64,000 bases of DNA from an uncultured Erysipelotrichaceae bacterium (GTDB taxonomy: Bacteria > Bacillota_I > Bacilli_A > Erysipelotrichales > Erysipelotrichaceae). Shown one piece after another: positions 19,863-28,594 of the stretch (position 1 is its first letter; each line of letters starts with the position of its first letter). The notes beneath the pieces are model-generated. The model did not search any database. It saw only the letters and a program-made list of their open reading frames with translations, and was not told where the DNA came from. The stretch lies in the NCBI GenBank assembly GCA_934725085.1, contig CAKVAL010000001.1, positions 1 through 64,000 of the forward strand. The letters run 5' to 3'. The position numbers and the translations under genes were made by a program.

Positions 19863-21549
19863 TTAAATACTCACGTGCATTCTCAACAATACTTACTTTA
19901 AGCTCATCATCCAAGACCTTCTTATCATTAATAGTATTGACGATGTCTTTCTTATTATTATTAAAGTATGCCAACAAATCATTCTTAACACTCTTAATAC
20001 TCTTAATATCAAAGTCATCAAACAAGTGATTCAAGGCCGTTAAAAGAATAATAACCTCTTCATGCATATGATATGGATGATATTGTTCTTGCTTAAGTAG
20101 TTCCATTAGGATTTGACCATAATGAAGTTGACTCTTAGTCGCATCATCTAAATCCGAACTAAACTGCATAAAGACTTCCATCTCACGATATTGAGCTAAA
20201 TCAAGTCTAATAGCACCTGTTGCCTTCTTGACAATCTTATATTGGGCATCACCACCAACTCTTGATACCGATAAACCAATATTAATAGCTGGTCTTTGTC
20301 CTAAGAAAAATAGATTACTCTCTAAGAATAATTGACCATCAGTAATTGAAATAACATTAGTTGGAATATAAGCAGATACATCACCTGCCTGTGTTTCAAC
20401 AATTGGTAATGCAGACATACTACCACCATTTAGTAAGTTAGCACTTCTTTCAAGTAATCTTGAATGTAAATAGAAAACATCACCCGGGTAAGCTTCTCTA
20501 CCTGGACTTCTTTCAAGTAATAATGATAAAGCTCTATAGGCAATGGCATGCTTACTTAAATCATCATAGACAATTAATACATCCTTGCCTTCATGCATAA
20601 AATATTCACCCATTGAAGTAGCTGCATAAGGGGCAATATATTGCATAGGAGCACTCTCACTAGCTGTAGCGCTTAAGACGATTGAATACTTAAGGGCATC
20701 ATGTTCCCTAAGTTTTTCTACAATACCAGCAACACTACTTGCCTTTTGACCAATGGCAACATAGATACAAATAACATCCTTACCCTTTTGATTAAGAATA
20801 GTATCTAGGGCAATAGCTGTCTTACCAGTTTGTCTATCACCAATGATTAATTCTCTTTGACCCTTACCAACTGGAAACATTGAATCGATTGCCAAAATAC
20901 CTGTTTCCAAAGGTCTATTTACAGGACTTCTATCCATGATACTTGGTACTTCTTGTTCAAGAGGCATATACTTCTTTGAATGAACCACACCCTTATCATC
21001 AATTGGATTACCTAGGGCATCAATTACTCTACCAATATATTCATCGCCTACTGGTATGCCTGCTGTCTTATTAGTTCTTTTAACGACACTTCCTTGGATA
21101 ATGTTTCTATCATCACCAAAAAGAATACAAGAGATAGAATCTTGTTTAAGATCTAGGACCATACCTCTAATATTGTCTGTAAACAATAAGATCTCACCAT
21201 ACTTAACATTCTTAAGACCTGATACCTTGGCAATACCACCACCTACCGAAATAACTCTACCTACTTCATCAGCAATAGCACTTGGTGTCCAATTATCTAA
21301 TGAATCTTGAAGTAAAGGAATGATATTGTCGTTGTTTCTATATTTTTGCCACTCAGTCTTTAATTGTTCAAGCTTAGAGTTAGCATCCCAATAATAGACA
21401 TCATCACCTACTAATAATTTGAAACCACTTTTTAAATCAGATTCTTGCCATTCTAGTTCTACTTCACCATATTTTTCATTTAAAAAAGCTTCAAACTTTT
21501 TATTAATCTCAACACTAGGCTTTTTAGCACTATATAAAACAGCTTTCAT
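19849..21549 (-). CDS. atpA: F-type ATP synthase alpha subunit fused to a delta C-terminal domain
   Basis: From residue ~96 this is ordinary alpha: VGRVISVGGGIAKVSGL, P-loop GDRQTGKTA, VYVAIGQKASSVA and SRVGGDAQYKIVK. It has about 70 extra N-terminal residues. Residues ~10-66 match the C-terminal domain of delta/OSCP: a helix ending FLNEKYGEVELEWQ, then SGFKLLVGDDVYYWD and NSKLEQLK, the counterpart of delta's GGIVVRIGDKVIDGSVRGRLERL pattern. The operon has no separate atpH between atpF and atpA, where it should be, so this domain probably replaces it. ATG 21549 is preferred to the GTG at 21552 that overlaps the atpF stop (TAGTG). Confidence 0.92.
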
Positions 21550-21551
21550 CA

Positions 21552-22031
21552 CTAGTCCTTCTTCACACTTTTTAAAAATTCATCATAAGAATCATCTAGC
21601 GTCTTATCTACTAACTTACTAGTAGCCTTAATAGCTAGATCACAGATATCCTTATTAGCACTTTCAACTAGTTCATCGTGTTTCTTTTGACCCTGTGCCT
21701 TAGCATCCTCAACGATTCTTTTCGCATCTTCTTTTGCCTTATTTAATTCAGAATTAACTTTTTCATCAAGTTCCTTCATTGCGATATTTTTCTTATCCTT
21801 GATCTCTTCATCAGCCTTAGCTAACTTATCTTGATATTCTTTTAGAAGCTTATCAGCATCTTCATTTTTCTTATTTGCACTATCATCTAAGTCCTTATAA
21901 TATGCTTCCCTTTTATCCATAAAAGCTTTTACTGGCTTATATAGGAGTAAGTATAGTCCAAATCCTAAGATGATTAGGTTGAACATATGTAAAAGGATTT
22001 GTTGCCAATCAATATTTAATGGTAGATTCAT
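21552..22031 (-). CDS. atpF: F-type ATP synthase b subunit
   Basis: Peripheral-stalk b subunit, 159 residues: one N-terminal membrane helix (LLHMFNLIILGFGLYLLLYKPV), then a long charged coiled coil (residues ~35-140, Ala/Lys/Glu/Asp-rich). Ends at TAGTG next to atpA. With no delta gene, its C-terminus must attach to F1 through the delta-like domain on alpha (inference). Confidence 0.92.
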   Translation of the reverse strand: MNLPLNIDWQQILLHMFNLIILGFGLYLLLYKPVKAFMDKREAYYKDLDDSANKKNEDADKLLKEYQDKLAKADEEIKDKKNIAMKELDEKVNSELNKAKEDAKRIVEDAKAQGQKKHDELVESANKDICDLAIKATSKLVDKTLDDSYDEFLKSVKKD

Positions 22032-22040
22032 TTAAATCAC

Positions 22041-22364
22041 CTACAACACAAAGATTACAAGGATTGCTACAATTAACGCATAGATAACAACAGTTTCAAT
22101 AAATACTAGACCAAGCATTAATGCAGTTCTAATTGGACCTTCAGCTTCTGGTTGTCTAGAGATTGATTCTGTTGATTTAGAAATAGCCCAGCCCATCGCA
22201 ATAGCAGCACATGCTGATGAGATACCTACGACAAAGGCAGCTGATTTAGCCTTGTCTGAGTCAACACTTACTACATTTGTAGTATTAGAATCTTCCGCAA
22301 ATACTGGTGTACTTACACACATTAATGAACATACAATCGCAATAACTAATAATAATTTTTTCAT
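22041..22364 (-). CDS. atpE: F-type ATP synthase c subunit with signal-peptide-like extension
   Basis: Rotor-ring subunit. The c hairpin is in residues ~40-107: helix 1 GISSACAAIAMGWAISKS, loop SRQPEAEGPIR, and helix 2 LGLVFIETVVIYALIVAIL with the ion-binding Glu. Residues 1-24 (MKKLLLVIAIVCSLMCVSTP, then VFAED) look like a cleavable Sec signal with an A-E junction, followed by a short polar linker, making it 107 residues instead of the usual 70-90. The Na+-ring Gln of helix 1 is replaced by Met, favouring H+ (inference). ATG overlaps the atpB stop (ATGA). Confidence 0.93.
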   Translation of the reverse strand: MKKLLLVIAIVCSLMCVSTPVFAEDSNTTNVVSVDSDKAKSAAFVVGISSACAAIAMGWAISKSTESISRQPEAEGPIRTALMLGLVFIETVVIYALIVAILVIFVL

Positions 22365-23176
22365 TTTTTAACTTCTTCCTTCTTTTCACTTACTTCGCCA
22401 TAGAATAAGGCAACTAACATTGTTAAGACGTAACATTGTATTAGCGCATGTAATAATGTAAACAATACTGCTACAATCACTGGTAATACAAAACTTAAAC
22501 TGATTGAATAATATACTAATTCATTTACAAGTAATCCACTTAATAGGGCACCAAATAATCTAAAGCTCATTGAGATTGGTAATGAGAAATCTTTTAGAGT
22601 TTGGCCAGCACCTTTTAGACCATTGGCCGCAATTCCACCACCAAGTATCACAAGATAAGACATCACACCCATCGCAATAGCTGCATTAATGTCAGCTAAT
22701 GGTGCAGGTAATGTGATTGATGCCCCATGGGTATTGATAGCTTGTAGTCCAAATAGTTCAAATAGTGTACTTATAAAGACATATGATCCAGCTACAAATA
22801 GATAGACACTTAAGAATTTATGATGCTCAGGACTATTACTGATAGCTAGTTTGTTGAAGTAGCCTACCCATTGTTCAAGTAGTAGTTGGAATTTTCCTGG
22901 TACTATTTCAAATTTTGGCACAACAACTATTCTTATCACTAAAGCTATAATTAATATAATGACAGTGATTGTGAATGCTGATATCAGTGCCGGGTTAACA
23001 TCCTTTATACCAAACAAACTTACTTTGCCAGTATCATGTAATACCGCATCTTTCATGACTTCTTGAATCGTTTCACTTTTTGAAACTAGACCATTGGTTA
23101 GAACGATTCCCATTCCAACTAAAGCCATCAAGACAATAAAGAATACAAGAAGTCTTATTTTCTTTTTCTTTGTCAT
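22361..23176 (-). CDS. atpB: F-type ATP synthase a subunit
   Basis: Stator a subunit with five or six membrane helices forming the ion half-channels. The key arginine helix is present (SFRLFGALLSGLLVNELVYY), as is the C-terminal LFTLLHALIQCYVLTMLVALFY. I start at MTKKKK, 5-6 nt after AAGGAGA; an earlier Met would extend toward the DUF1275 gene. It heads the order a-c-b-alpha-gamma-beta-epsilon, and atpI is absent. Confidence 0.94.
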   Translation of the reverse strand: MTKKKKIRLLVFFIVLMALVGMGIVLTNGLVSKSETIQEVMKDAVLHDTGKVSLFGIKDVNPALISAFTITVIILIIALVIRIVVVPKFEIVPGKFQLLLEQWVGYFNKLAISNSPEHHKFLSVYLFVAGSYVFISTLFELFGLQAINTHGASITLPAPLADINAAIAMGVMSYLVILGGGIAANGLKGAGQTLKDFSLPISMSFRLFGALLSGLLVNELVYYSISLSFVLPVIVAVLFTLLHALIQCYVLTMLVALFYGEVSEKKEEVKK

Positions 23177-23205
23177 AAAGTCTCCTTTTTTAACAATTTC
23201 ATATT

Positions 23206-23862
23206 CTAACACTTAGAGTCAAATTGTAAATAGATGACCATCACTAGATATAAAGGGATAATGAATAAGATTGTCTTATTCATAAAGTAATCACTTAGGA
23301 TAGCACTGATGTAGGCTCCAAATATAAATACTAACAGTAACATTCCTATCAATAACCCTTCTTTTAAGTCTTCCTTATCATGATTAATAGAATATTTTGT
23401 TAGATAATCAACAGCCTTTCTTAAGTTACCTATCATCATCATGGCTGGTAGGCTTCTGTTACATACATTCTTAAAGCCTTGTAAAGATAGTGCGCTATTG
23501 AAAGTGATCAAGGCTGCCACAAGTATCTTGTGTGATAAAAGTGAGGCAATAATGGTGATTATCATTTCAATGATTAGGACAATGGTACGCCAATGCATCT
23601 TGAAGTTGTATTTACATTTGGTGTCTACAAGAGCACCGATGACACATCCTAAACAGAAACTACCTAGTGGTATTAGATATCTAGCTGCCCCTAATATATC
23701 TTTCTCAGCTAGGGCAACAGCCATCCACATCATGTTTCCTGTTTGAAGATTCGCAAAGATCTTGCCACAGTTTAGATAGGTATAGACGTTTTGGAAACCG
23801 CCTATAAAAAATAGAATGATTCCTATGAATAAGGAATCTGAGTGTTGTTTTATTTGAGTCAT
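23206..23862 (-). CDS. DUF1275 (YoaK-family) membrane protein
   Basis: 218 residues with six hydrophobic segments. The family signature is GGFQNVYTYLNCGKIFANLQTGNM near the N-terminus. Function unknown; YoaK-family proteins are thought to be transporters. Its neighbour at 23870 is a close paralog (same FIGIILFFIGGFQNVYTY opening), so the pair arose by tandem duplication. Eight nt separate the two genes. Confidence 0.85.
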   Translation of the reverse strand: MTQIKQHSDSLFIGIILFFIGGFQNVYTYLNCGKIFANLQTGNMMWMAVALAEKDILGAARYLIPLGSFCLGCVIGALVDTKCKYNFKMHWRTIVLIIEMIITIIASLLSHKILVAALITFNSALSLQGFKNVCNRSLPAMMMIGNLRKAVDYLTKYSINHDKEDLKEGLLIGMLLLVFIFGAYISAILSDYFMNKTILFIIPLYLVMVIYLQFDSKC

Positions 23863-23869
23863 ATATCTA

Positions 23870-24550
23870 TCATAATCCTTTATTGTTTTTTATCAATTCA
23901 AAATCTTCAAATTGTAGGAAGATTATGCCTGTTAAATATAGTGGTACTAAGAATAATATTGTTTTATTTCCATAGATTGTACTTAATAACGCGCTACAAA
24001 TTGCACCCACAATAAATACAAGTAATAATCCTATCACAAACAAGCCTTCTTTTAAGTCTTTCTTATGATGTTCTAAAAAATATTTAGTTAGATAATCAAT
24101 GGCCTTTCTCATATTACCAATCATCATAGTAGTAGGTAATGACCTATGGTCTACTTCCTTGAATGCTTCAAGTGTTAAGGCACAGTTGAAAGTAATTAGT
24201 CCTGCACTATATAAGGGATTAGGTAAGATACTTGCGATGATGGTGTTAATCATTTCGACTATTAATAGGATAACTCTCCAGTGTATCTTACTAATATATT
24301 TATATTTAATGTTTACAGTGGCTCCTACAACACATCCTAACCAGAAACTACATAATGGTACTAGGTATCTTGAGGCAATAGCTATATTCCCTTCTACTAG
24401 ATTTATAGACATCAATATCATGTTGCCGGTTTGTAAATTGGCGAATACTTTGCCACAATTCATGTAGGTGTAGACATTCTGGAAACCACCAATGAAGAAG
24501 AGGATAATCCCTATAAATAGGGAATCTGAGTGATGTTTCTTATTTTCCAT
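23870..24550 (-). CDS. DUF1275 (YoaK-family) membrane protein, paralog
   Basis: 226 residues, same topology and signature as the downstream copy (GGFQNVYTYMNCGKVFANLQ). First gene of a minus-strand group that runs into the atp operon, though a separate atp promoter is possible in the gap of about 30 nt before atpB. Confidence 0.85.
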   Translation of the reverse strand: MENKKHHSDSLFIGIILFFIGGFQNVYTYMNCGKVFANLQTGNMILMSINLVEGNIAIASRYLVPLCSFWLGCVVGATVNIKYKYISKIHWRVILLIVEMINTIIASILPNPLYSAGLITFNCALTLEAFKEVDHRSLPTTMMIGNMRKAIDYLTKYFLEHHKKDLKEGLFVIGLLLVFIVGAICSALLSTIYGNKTILFLVPLYLTGIIFLQFEDFELIKNNKGL

Positions 24551-24668
24551 ATCTCTATATTAGTCCTATTTTTTCTTATGGAACCACTTTCATTGATGAT
24601 GAAACCGTTATCATGTTGAAATGAAAATAAATGTCATTGTATTATTTAGTCAAGGAGGAGAAAGTTGT

Positions 24669-24833
24669 ATGAACAAGTATTCAGTTATTAGAGTTTCTAG
24701 AAATCACGATTATGGACAATCTTGTACAGTGGAGATCACATTCAATACTTATGATGAGGCAAGTGTTTTCTCTTCAAATTTAAACCGTTTGTATGGGAAT
24801 AAAAGCCTAAATTGGGTTGTTGATAAATATTAA
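24669..24833 (+). CDS. Small protein, first of a tandem pair
   Basis: 54 residues, start MNKYSVIRVSRNHDYGQSC, strong ribosome site AAGGAGGAG. Not a recognised family. It aligns over its full length with the next gene (xxYSVIRVxxxxxxGQSCxV, FN, and a C-terminal VVDKY/VIDAY), so the pair is a real, duplicated coding unit. The pattern suggests a small alpha-beta fold. Confidence 0.7.
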   Translation: MNKYSVIRVSRNHDYGQSCTVEITFNTYDEASVFSSNLNRLYGNKSLNWVVDKY

Positions 24834-24994
24834 TGAAGAGTTTCACTGTTATTAGAGTACATAAAAATGAGTTTGGTCAATCTTGTAAAGTCTTAGATAC
24901 TTTCAATAATTACAGTACTGCCTATATCTTTGCGTCTAAGATGAACAAGATGTACCAGACCGCATCATTACATTTCGTGATTGATGCTTATTAG
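24833..24994 (+). CDS. Small protein, second of a tandem pair
   Basis: 53 residues (start MKSFTVIRVHKNEFGQSCKV). Its ATG shares one base with the upstream stop (TAATG), implying coupled translation. Paralog of the preceding small protein; function unknown. Confidence 0.68.
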   Translation: MKSFTVIRVHKNEFGQSCKVLDTFNNYSTAYIFASKMNKMYQTASLHFVIDAY

Positions 24995-25011
24995 AGCCTA
25001 ATGGCTCTTTT
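24993..25011 (+). terminator. Terminator of the small-protein pair
   Basis: AGAGCC-TAAT-GGCTCT followed by TTTTT, directly at the stop codon. Confidence 0.8.
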
Positions 25012-25101
25012 TTAAATCCAAAAAGAAAACATCTCAAGTTAGAATTTAGATTTATCCATGCATTATTTACGAAATTCTCACAAATTTGAACTCAATTTAT
25101 C

Positions 25102-25713
25102 TTAATATGGAAAAATCTGGCACATCTTACAATAAGTGGTTAACTTATTATCACCAAGGTTATTTAAACAATAATCCTTAAGTTCCTTCTTAGTCTTCTT
25201 ATTAGAAGCAGCACTTGCTTGTACATTGACTATCATCTTCTTCTTATTAGGGAAGTCATTAGAAATAATCTTAGCTAATTCACTTTGATAGTCTTCTAAG
25301 CTTAATTCTTTCTTTTGTGGTTTTGGTTTAGCTTTAGGTTTAGGACTTAAATATTCACTAATAGTTTGGGCAACGCTACCTTTTCTATTATTCTTTTCTA
25401 GATAATCAGTGACGGCCTTATAGCCTTGATCCTTAGAAATGATGATAAATTCTGCATCATCATGTCTTTCGATTAATCTACCAACTATCAAAGATAATTG
25501 AAAATCTAAGTAATTCTTGCCCTCATGTTTAGTCTCTTCTATTACATATTGAGCTTTACTTTTAAGTAAATCAACCACAATATCACCCTTAACAGTTCTA
25601 GAATTAACACCCTTGCCTATAAGGATATAGATAGTATCACTACTGTCTAGCTTACTAGCTCCTGTTAAACCAGCCCATCCTACATTTTCTGTATCCACTA
25701 AAAATATACGCAT
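25102..25713 (-). CDS. NYN/PIN-like nuclease domain protein
   Basis: 203 residues. The N-terminal half has the PIN/NYN acidic pattern: LVDTENVGW near residue 5, FQLSLIVGRLIE, and ISKDQGYKAVTDYL near residue 95. This suggests a metal-dependent RNase-like fold. A Pro/Lys linker (KPKAKPKPQKK) joins a C-terminal helical domain with four Cys in the tail (YCLNNLGDN...YCKMCQIFPY region). It stands alone; substrate unknown. Confidence 0.72.
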   Translation of the reverse strand: MRIFLVDTENVGWAGLTGASKLDSSDTIYILIGKGVNSRTVKGDIVVDLLKSKAQYVIEETKHEGKNYLDFQLSLIVGRLIERHDDAEFIIISKDQGYKAVTDYLEKNNRKGSVAQTISEYLSPKPKAKPKPQKKELSLEDYQSELAKIISNDFPNKKKMIVNVQASAASNKKTKKELKDYCLNNLGDNKLTTYCKMCQIFPY

Positions 25714-25765
25714 ATCATCAACCTTTCTTTTTCTACTTTAGATTTTTGCCTAATTTGCCACTTTT

Positions 25766-26899
25766 CTAAAATATACTCATTAATTCCTTAATACGATAAT
25801 CAATTAAGATATTAAGATACTCTAATCTTCCTTCTAATAAATTATATCTAGGATGCTTAGTAAACTTAAAGTTATCAAGTTTCTTTAACTTAACCAGTTG
25901 TTTATCTGTACAATATTTCTTAACTAAATCTCTAAAATCAATCCAATAATTGGACATATTAAAATCATTATTATTCTTATAATAATCCTCAAAAATCGCT
26001 AAATCTTTAAATTTAGATAAAGAAGTATAAGCTAATAAGCCGGCACCATTATCAAATATTGGCGCCATGCCTAAGATATCGCCTGTATGATTATCTTTAA
26101 TAACGCCAAAGTTACCTAGATGTCTATCGTGATTATAGATAAGGGCATCAAAAAGAATCATATCGCCAAAGGCTTCCTCTAGATTATGTTCTAAGCACCA
26201 ATTATAAGCCTTATCAAGATCATCAATATTAGCTACTAAATGAATTGGTACATAAGCTATATCCTTAGAAGTGAATATCTTACAAACCGATACTAATTCA
26301 TCTCGGTACATTTCTAAATCATAATCGATATGTGGTATGTTTAATGCCTTTAATAATTGACATGCATAATATTCACTATAAGGTTCGTTACCAGTATTCG
26401 CAAACCCCAAATAAGCAGTACTACTCTTATACAAATAATAGCCATCATCTTTCTTAATCCAACACTTAGGAATAGCACCATTGGTGGTAAACTCTGGTGA
26501 TAGTACTTTATTAACATTAGACTTAGTACCATTAAAAACACTTAAAGCTAATTCTTTATTGATTTCATTGTCAAAAAGATTAAAGTCCTCATACCTTAAT
26601 CCATCATCCATAGCAATCCAATAAGCATCAATTAAAGATAAACCTTTAGAATAATCTAAGATAGCCTTATAATCATCCAATTCAATATTGACTGCACTCA
26701 AAAAATATTCTAAATTAGCCCTGTTCTTAGGAACTAACTTATTAAGAATGAAGTATTTAATTGTTTCACTATTAACATCTTTTAAATTCTCAGGAAAAAG
26801 CTTAATGTCATCATTACATATTTCTATGTTAGAGACATTAAGTTCCTTGTCCATATCAAATCTTATTAAAGTATCATTGAAAAGTTTTAGATTATACAT
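25766..26899 (-). CDS. HipA-like Ser/Thr kinase domain protein
   Basis: 377 residues. The C-terminal half carries a HipA/CtkA-type kinase core: catalytic loop LIYNHDRHLGNFGVI and metal-binding IFDNGAGLL. The upstream KSST and ACQLLKALNIP segments fit the nucleotide lobe. HipA kinases are toxins or regulators that phosphorylate tRNA synthetases or other proteins. Its start overlaps the Fic gene by 13 nt, and no HipB-type antitoxin is adjacent. The pair may work together (inference). Confidence 0.78.
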   Translation of the reverse strand: MYNLKLFNDTLIRFDMDKELNVSNIEICNDDIKLFPENLKDVNSETIKYFILNKLVPKNRANLEYFLSAVNIELDDYKAILDYSKGLSLIDAYWIAMDDGLRYEDFNLFDNEINKELALSVFNGTKSNVNKVLSPEFTTNGAIPKCWIKKDDGYYLYKSSTAYLGFANTGNEPYSEYYACQLLKALNIPHIDYDLEMYRDELVSVCKIFTSKDIAYVPIHLVANIDDLDKAYNWCLEHNLEEAFGDMILFDALIYNHDRHLGNFGVIKDNHTGDILGMAPIFDNGAGLLAYTSLSKFKDLAIFEDYYKNNNDFNMSNYWIDFRDLVKKYCTDKQLVKLKKLDNFKFTKHPRYNLLEGRLEYLNILIDYRIKELMSIF

Positions 26900-27504
26900 T
26901 TCTTAAACACCTCAACCAAATCATTAATATCTTCATACTTTTGAGCCTTATATAAGGCTTCCTTATATTCATTAGAATAATCTTTCTTTATTACTATTGG
27001 TTTAATATTATTTTCTAAACATTGTTTAAGAATTGTGAACCTTCCTATTCTTCCATTACCATCTTGAAAAGGATGAATCATCTCAAATCTATAATGAAAC
27101 CTTGCGATATCTTCAATGGTTGGATTATCTATCTCATTCCAGTCAGCTAAAAGATTAAATATTAAATTATCAATCATAGCAGGACTAGCTAATTTAATAT
27201 CTGTTTTTCTTAATCTGTTTTCAAACTTTTTCCAACAACCAGTAATATCCAACTCTTCATCGATAGAATTCTTCTTAAGAATACGATGCCACTCAAACAA
27301 CATAAACTTATCAAGTTCTTTACCAAGCTCATCCATGAGCACATCAAAAACCCTTAAAGAATTAACAGTTTCGTATACATCATATAAATGATGTGTACCA
27401 CTAATAATATTCTTTGATGCTAATTGGTTTAATTCGACAATACTAAAATTGCTTCCCTCTATCGCATTAGAATGATAATTAAAATAAACTTTTAAATTAT
27501 GCTT
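26887..27504 (-). CDS. Fic domain protein, start codon not evident
   Basis: The active loop HPFQDGNGRIGRF is complete. Upstream, the open frame carries FNYHSNAIEGSNFS, containing the class II inhibitory-helix motif [S/T]xxxE[G/N], so the true protein must begin before it. Yet between this motif and the TGA of the preceding gene (27505-27507, same frame) there is no ATG, GTG or TTG. The first usable starts (27348 GTG, 27342 ATG) would delete the inhibitory helix. Either the 5' end was lost, the TGA is read through, or a rare start is used. It overlaps the HipA-like kinase gene by 13 nt. Confidence 0.72.
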   Translation of the reverse strand, partial: KHNLKVYFNYHSNAIEGSNFSIVELNQLASKNIISGTHHLYDVYETVNSLRVFDVLMDELGKELDKFMLFEWHRILKKNSIDEELDITGCWKKFENRLRKTDIKLASPAMIDNLIFNLLADWNEIDNPTIEDIARFHYRFEMIHPFQDGNGRIGRFTILKQCLENNIKPIVIKKDYSNEYKEALYKAQKYEDINDLVEVFKKCII

Positions 27505-27789
27505 TCAAGCCTTAGGCAAATCCATATCATCAGCCTTGTTAGACATCATAAGACCAACAAGACCATAGAAGATATCATTAAGATCAGCTAATTCTTCTTC
27601 ATCCTTACCAGCATCAGCTAATTTAATAATCTTTTCATTAAGCTTCTCATATAAAGCTTTGATACTAGTGTTGTCATCAATTTCAACACCATGTTCCTTT
27701 ACATAAGAAATCGCCTTATTTAATTGTTCATCAGTTGAATTTAAGATATTTTTCATATCATGAGCAGAAATTTTAATGTTATTATTCAT
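27505..27789 (-). CDS. Small acidic helical protein of unknown function
   Basis: 94 residues from MNNNIKISAHDMKN, with GAGGAGA 7 nt before the ATG. Predicted all-helical and acidic; no family recognised. Its stop (TGA) lies directly before, and in the same frame as, the Fic gene, so the two are probably co-transcribed. It could be a partner or antitoxin of the Fic-kinase pair, but nothing in the sequence shows that. Confidence 0.6.
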   Translation of the reverse strand: MNNNIKISAHDMKNILNSTDEQLNKAISYVKEHGVEIDDNTSIKALYEKLNEKIIKLADAGKDEEELADLNDIFYGLVGLMMSNKADDMDLPKA

Positions 27790-27814
27790 ATTATTCTCCT
27801 CGTATATTTTTATA

Positions 27815-28594
27815 TTAACATATAACACCAAGATGTTTTAAGGCTAAATAAAGTCCATCGTTATCAATTGTCTCAGTAAGATAGTCACAATGCTCAATTA
27901 CATTCTTTGTACCATTACCCATACCTACACCAACACCGCAATACTCTAACATATCCAAGTCATTATCACCATCACCGAAGGCCATCGTTTGTTTAGGAGT
28001 TTCATTTACATAATTAAGATATTTTTCAATACCCTTATTTTTGCCACCTTGTTTATTCACAAATAAGGCGCCATATTCATTCCAAGAAGTCATGAAACAA
28101 CCATCAAACTCTTTACGCAAATATTCTTTAGTCTCTTTCTTAACATAAGTGCTTACTTGGAAAATTTCTTCACCATGATATTCCTTAATTGGGAAAGGAT
28201 CAGTATTAACAGATCTTAGGCCTTCCAGACAAAAATCATCATAGAAGTTACAGAAAAGTTCTTCCCTTGTCTCTAGTATTAAAGACACTTTCTTCTCATT
28301 AAAGACACGTTCAATCTTCTTAGTCTCTTCCTTATCGATAGGAGTACCATCAATATAATTTAAATCTTTATCTAAAATAATTTGACCATTTAATAAAATA
28401 TAGCCATCAAAATCTAGTCCTAGTTCAAAGAAACCTAATTGTTCTAATTCTCTTACATGTCTTCCGGTACAAAGTACTCTTTTAATTCCTTGTTTCTTTA
28501 ATAATTCAAAGGCATAAAGCGTTGTACTTGGAACTCTTTTTTGAGTATGTGAATATAGTGTCCCATCTAAATCAAAAAATATCGTCTTAATCAT
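27815..28594 (-). CDS. Cof-type HAD phosphatase
   Basis: HAD hydrolase of 259 residues with the Cof/YidA subfamily cap. Motif I FFDLDGTLYS, motif II CTGRH, and motif III/IV GDGDNDLDML are present, so it is probably active on sugar phosphates or flavin nucleotides. Overlaps the next HAD gene by 8 nt; the two are paralogs. Confidence 0.88.
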   Translation of the reverse strand: MIKTIFFDLDGTLYSHTQKRVPSTTLYAFELLKKQGIKRVLCTGRHVRELEQLGFFELGLDFDGYILLNGQIILDKDLNYIDGTPIDKEETKKIERVFNEKKVSLILETREELFCNFYDDFCLEGLRSVNTDPFPIKEYHGEEIFQVSTYVKKETKEYLRKEFDGCFMTSWNEYGALFVNKQGGKNKGIEKYLNYVNETPKQTMAFGDGDNDLDMLEYCGVGVGMGNGTKNVIEHCDYLTETIDNDGLYLALKHLGVIC

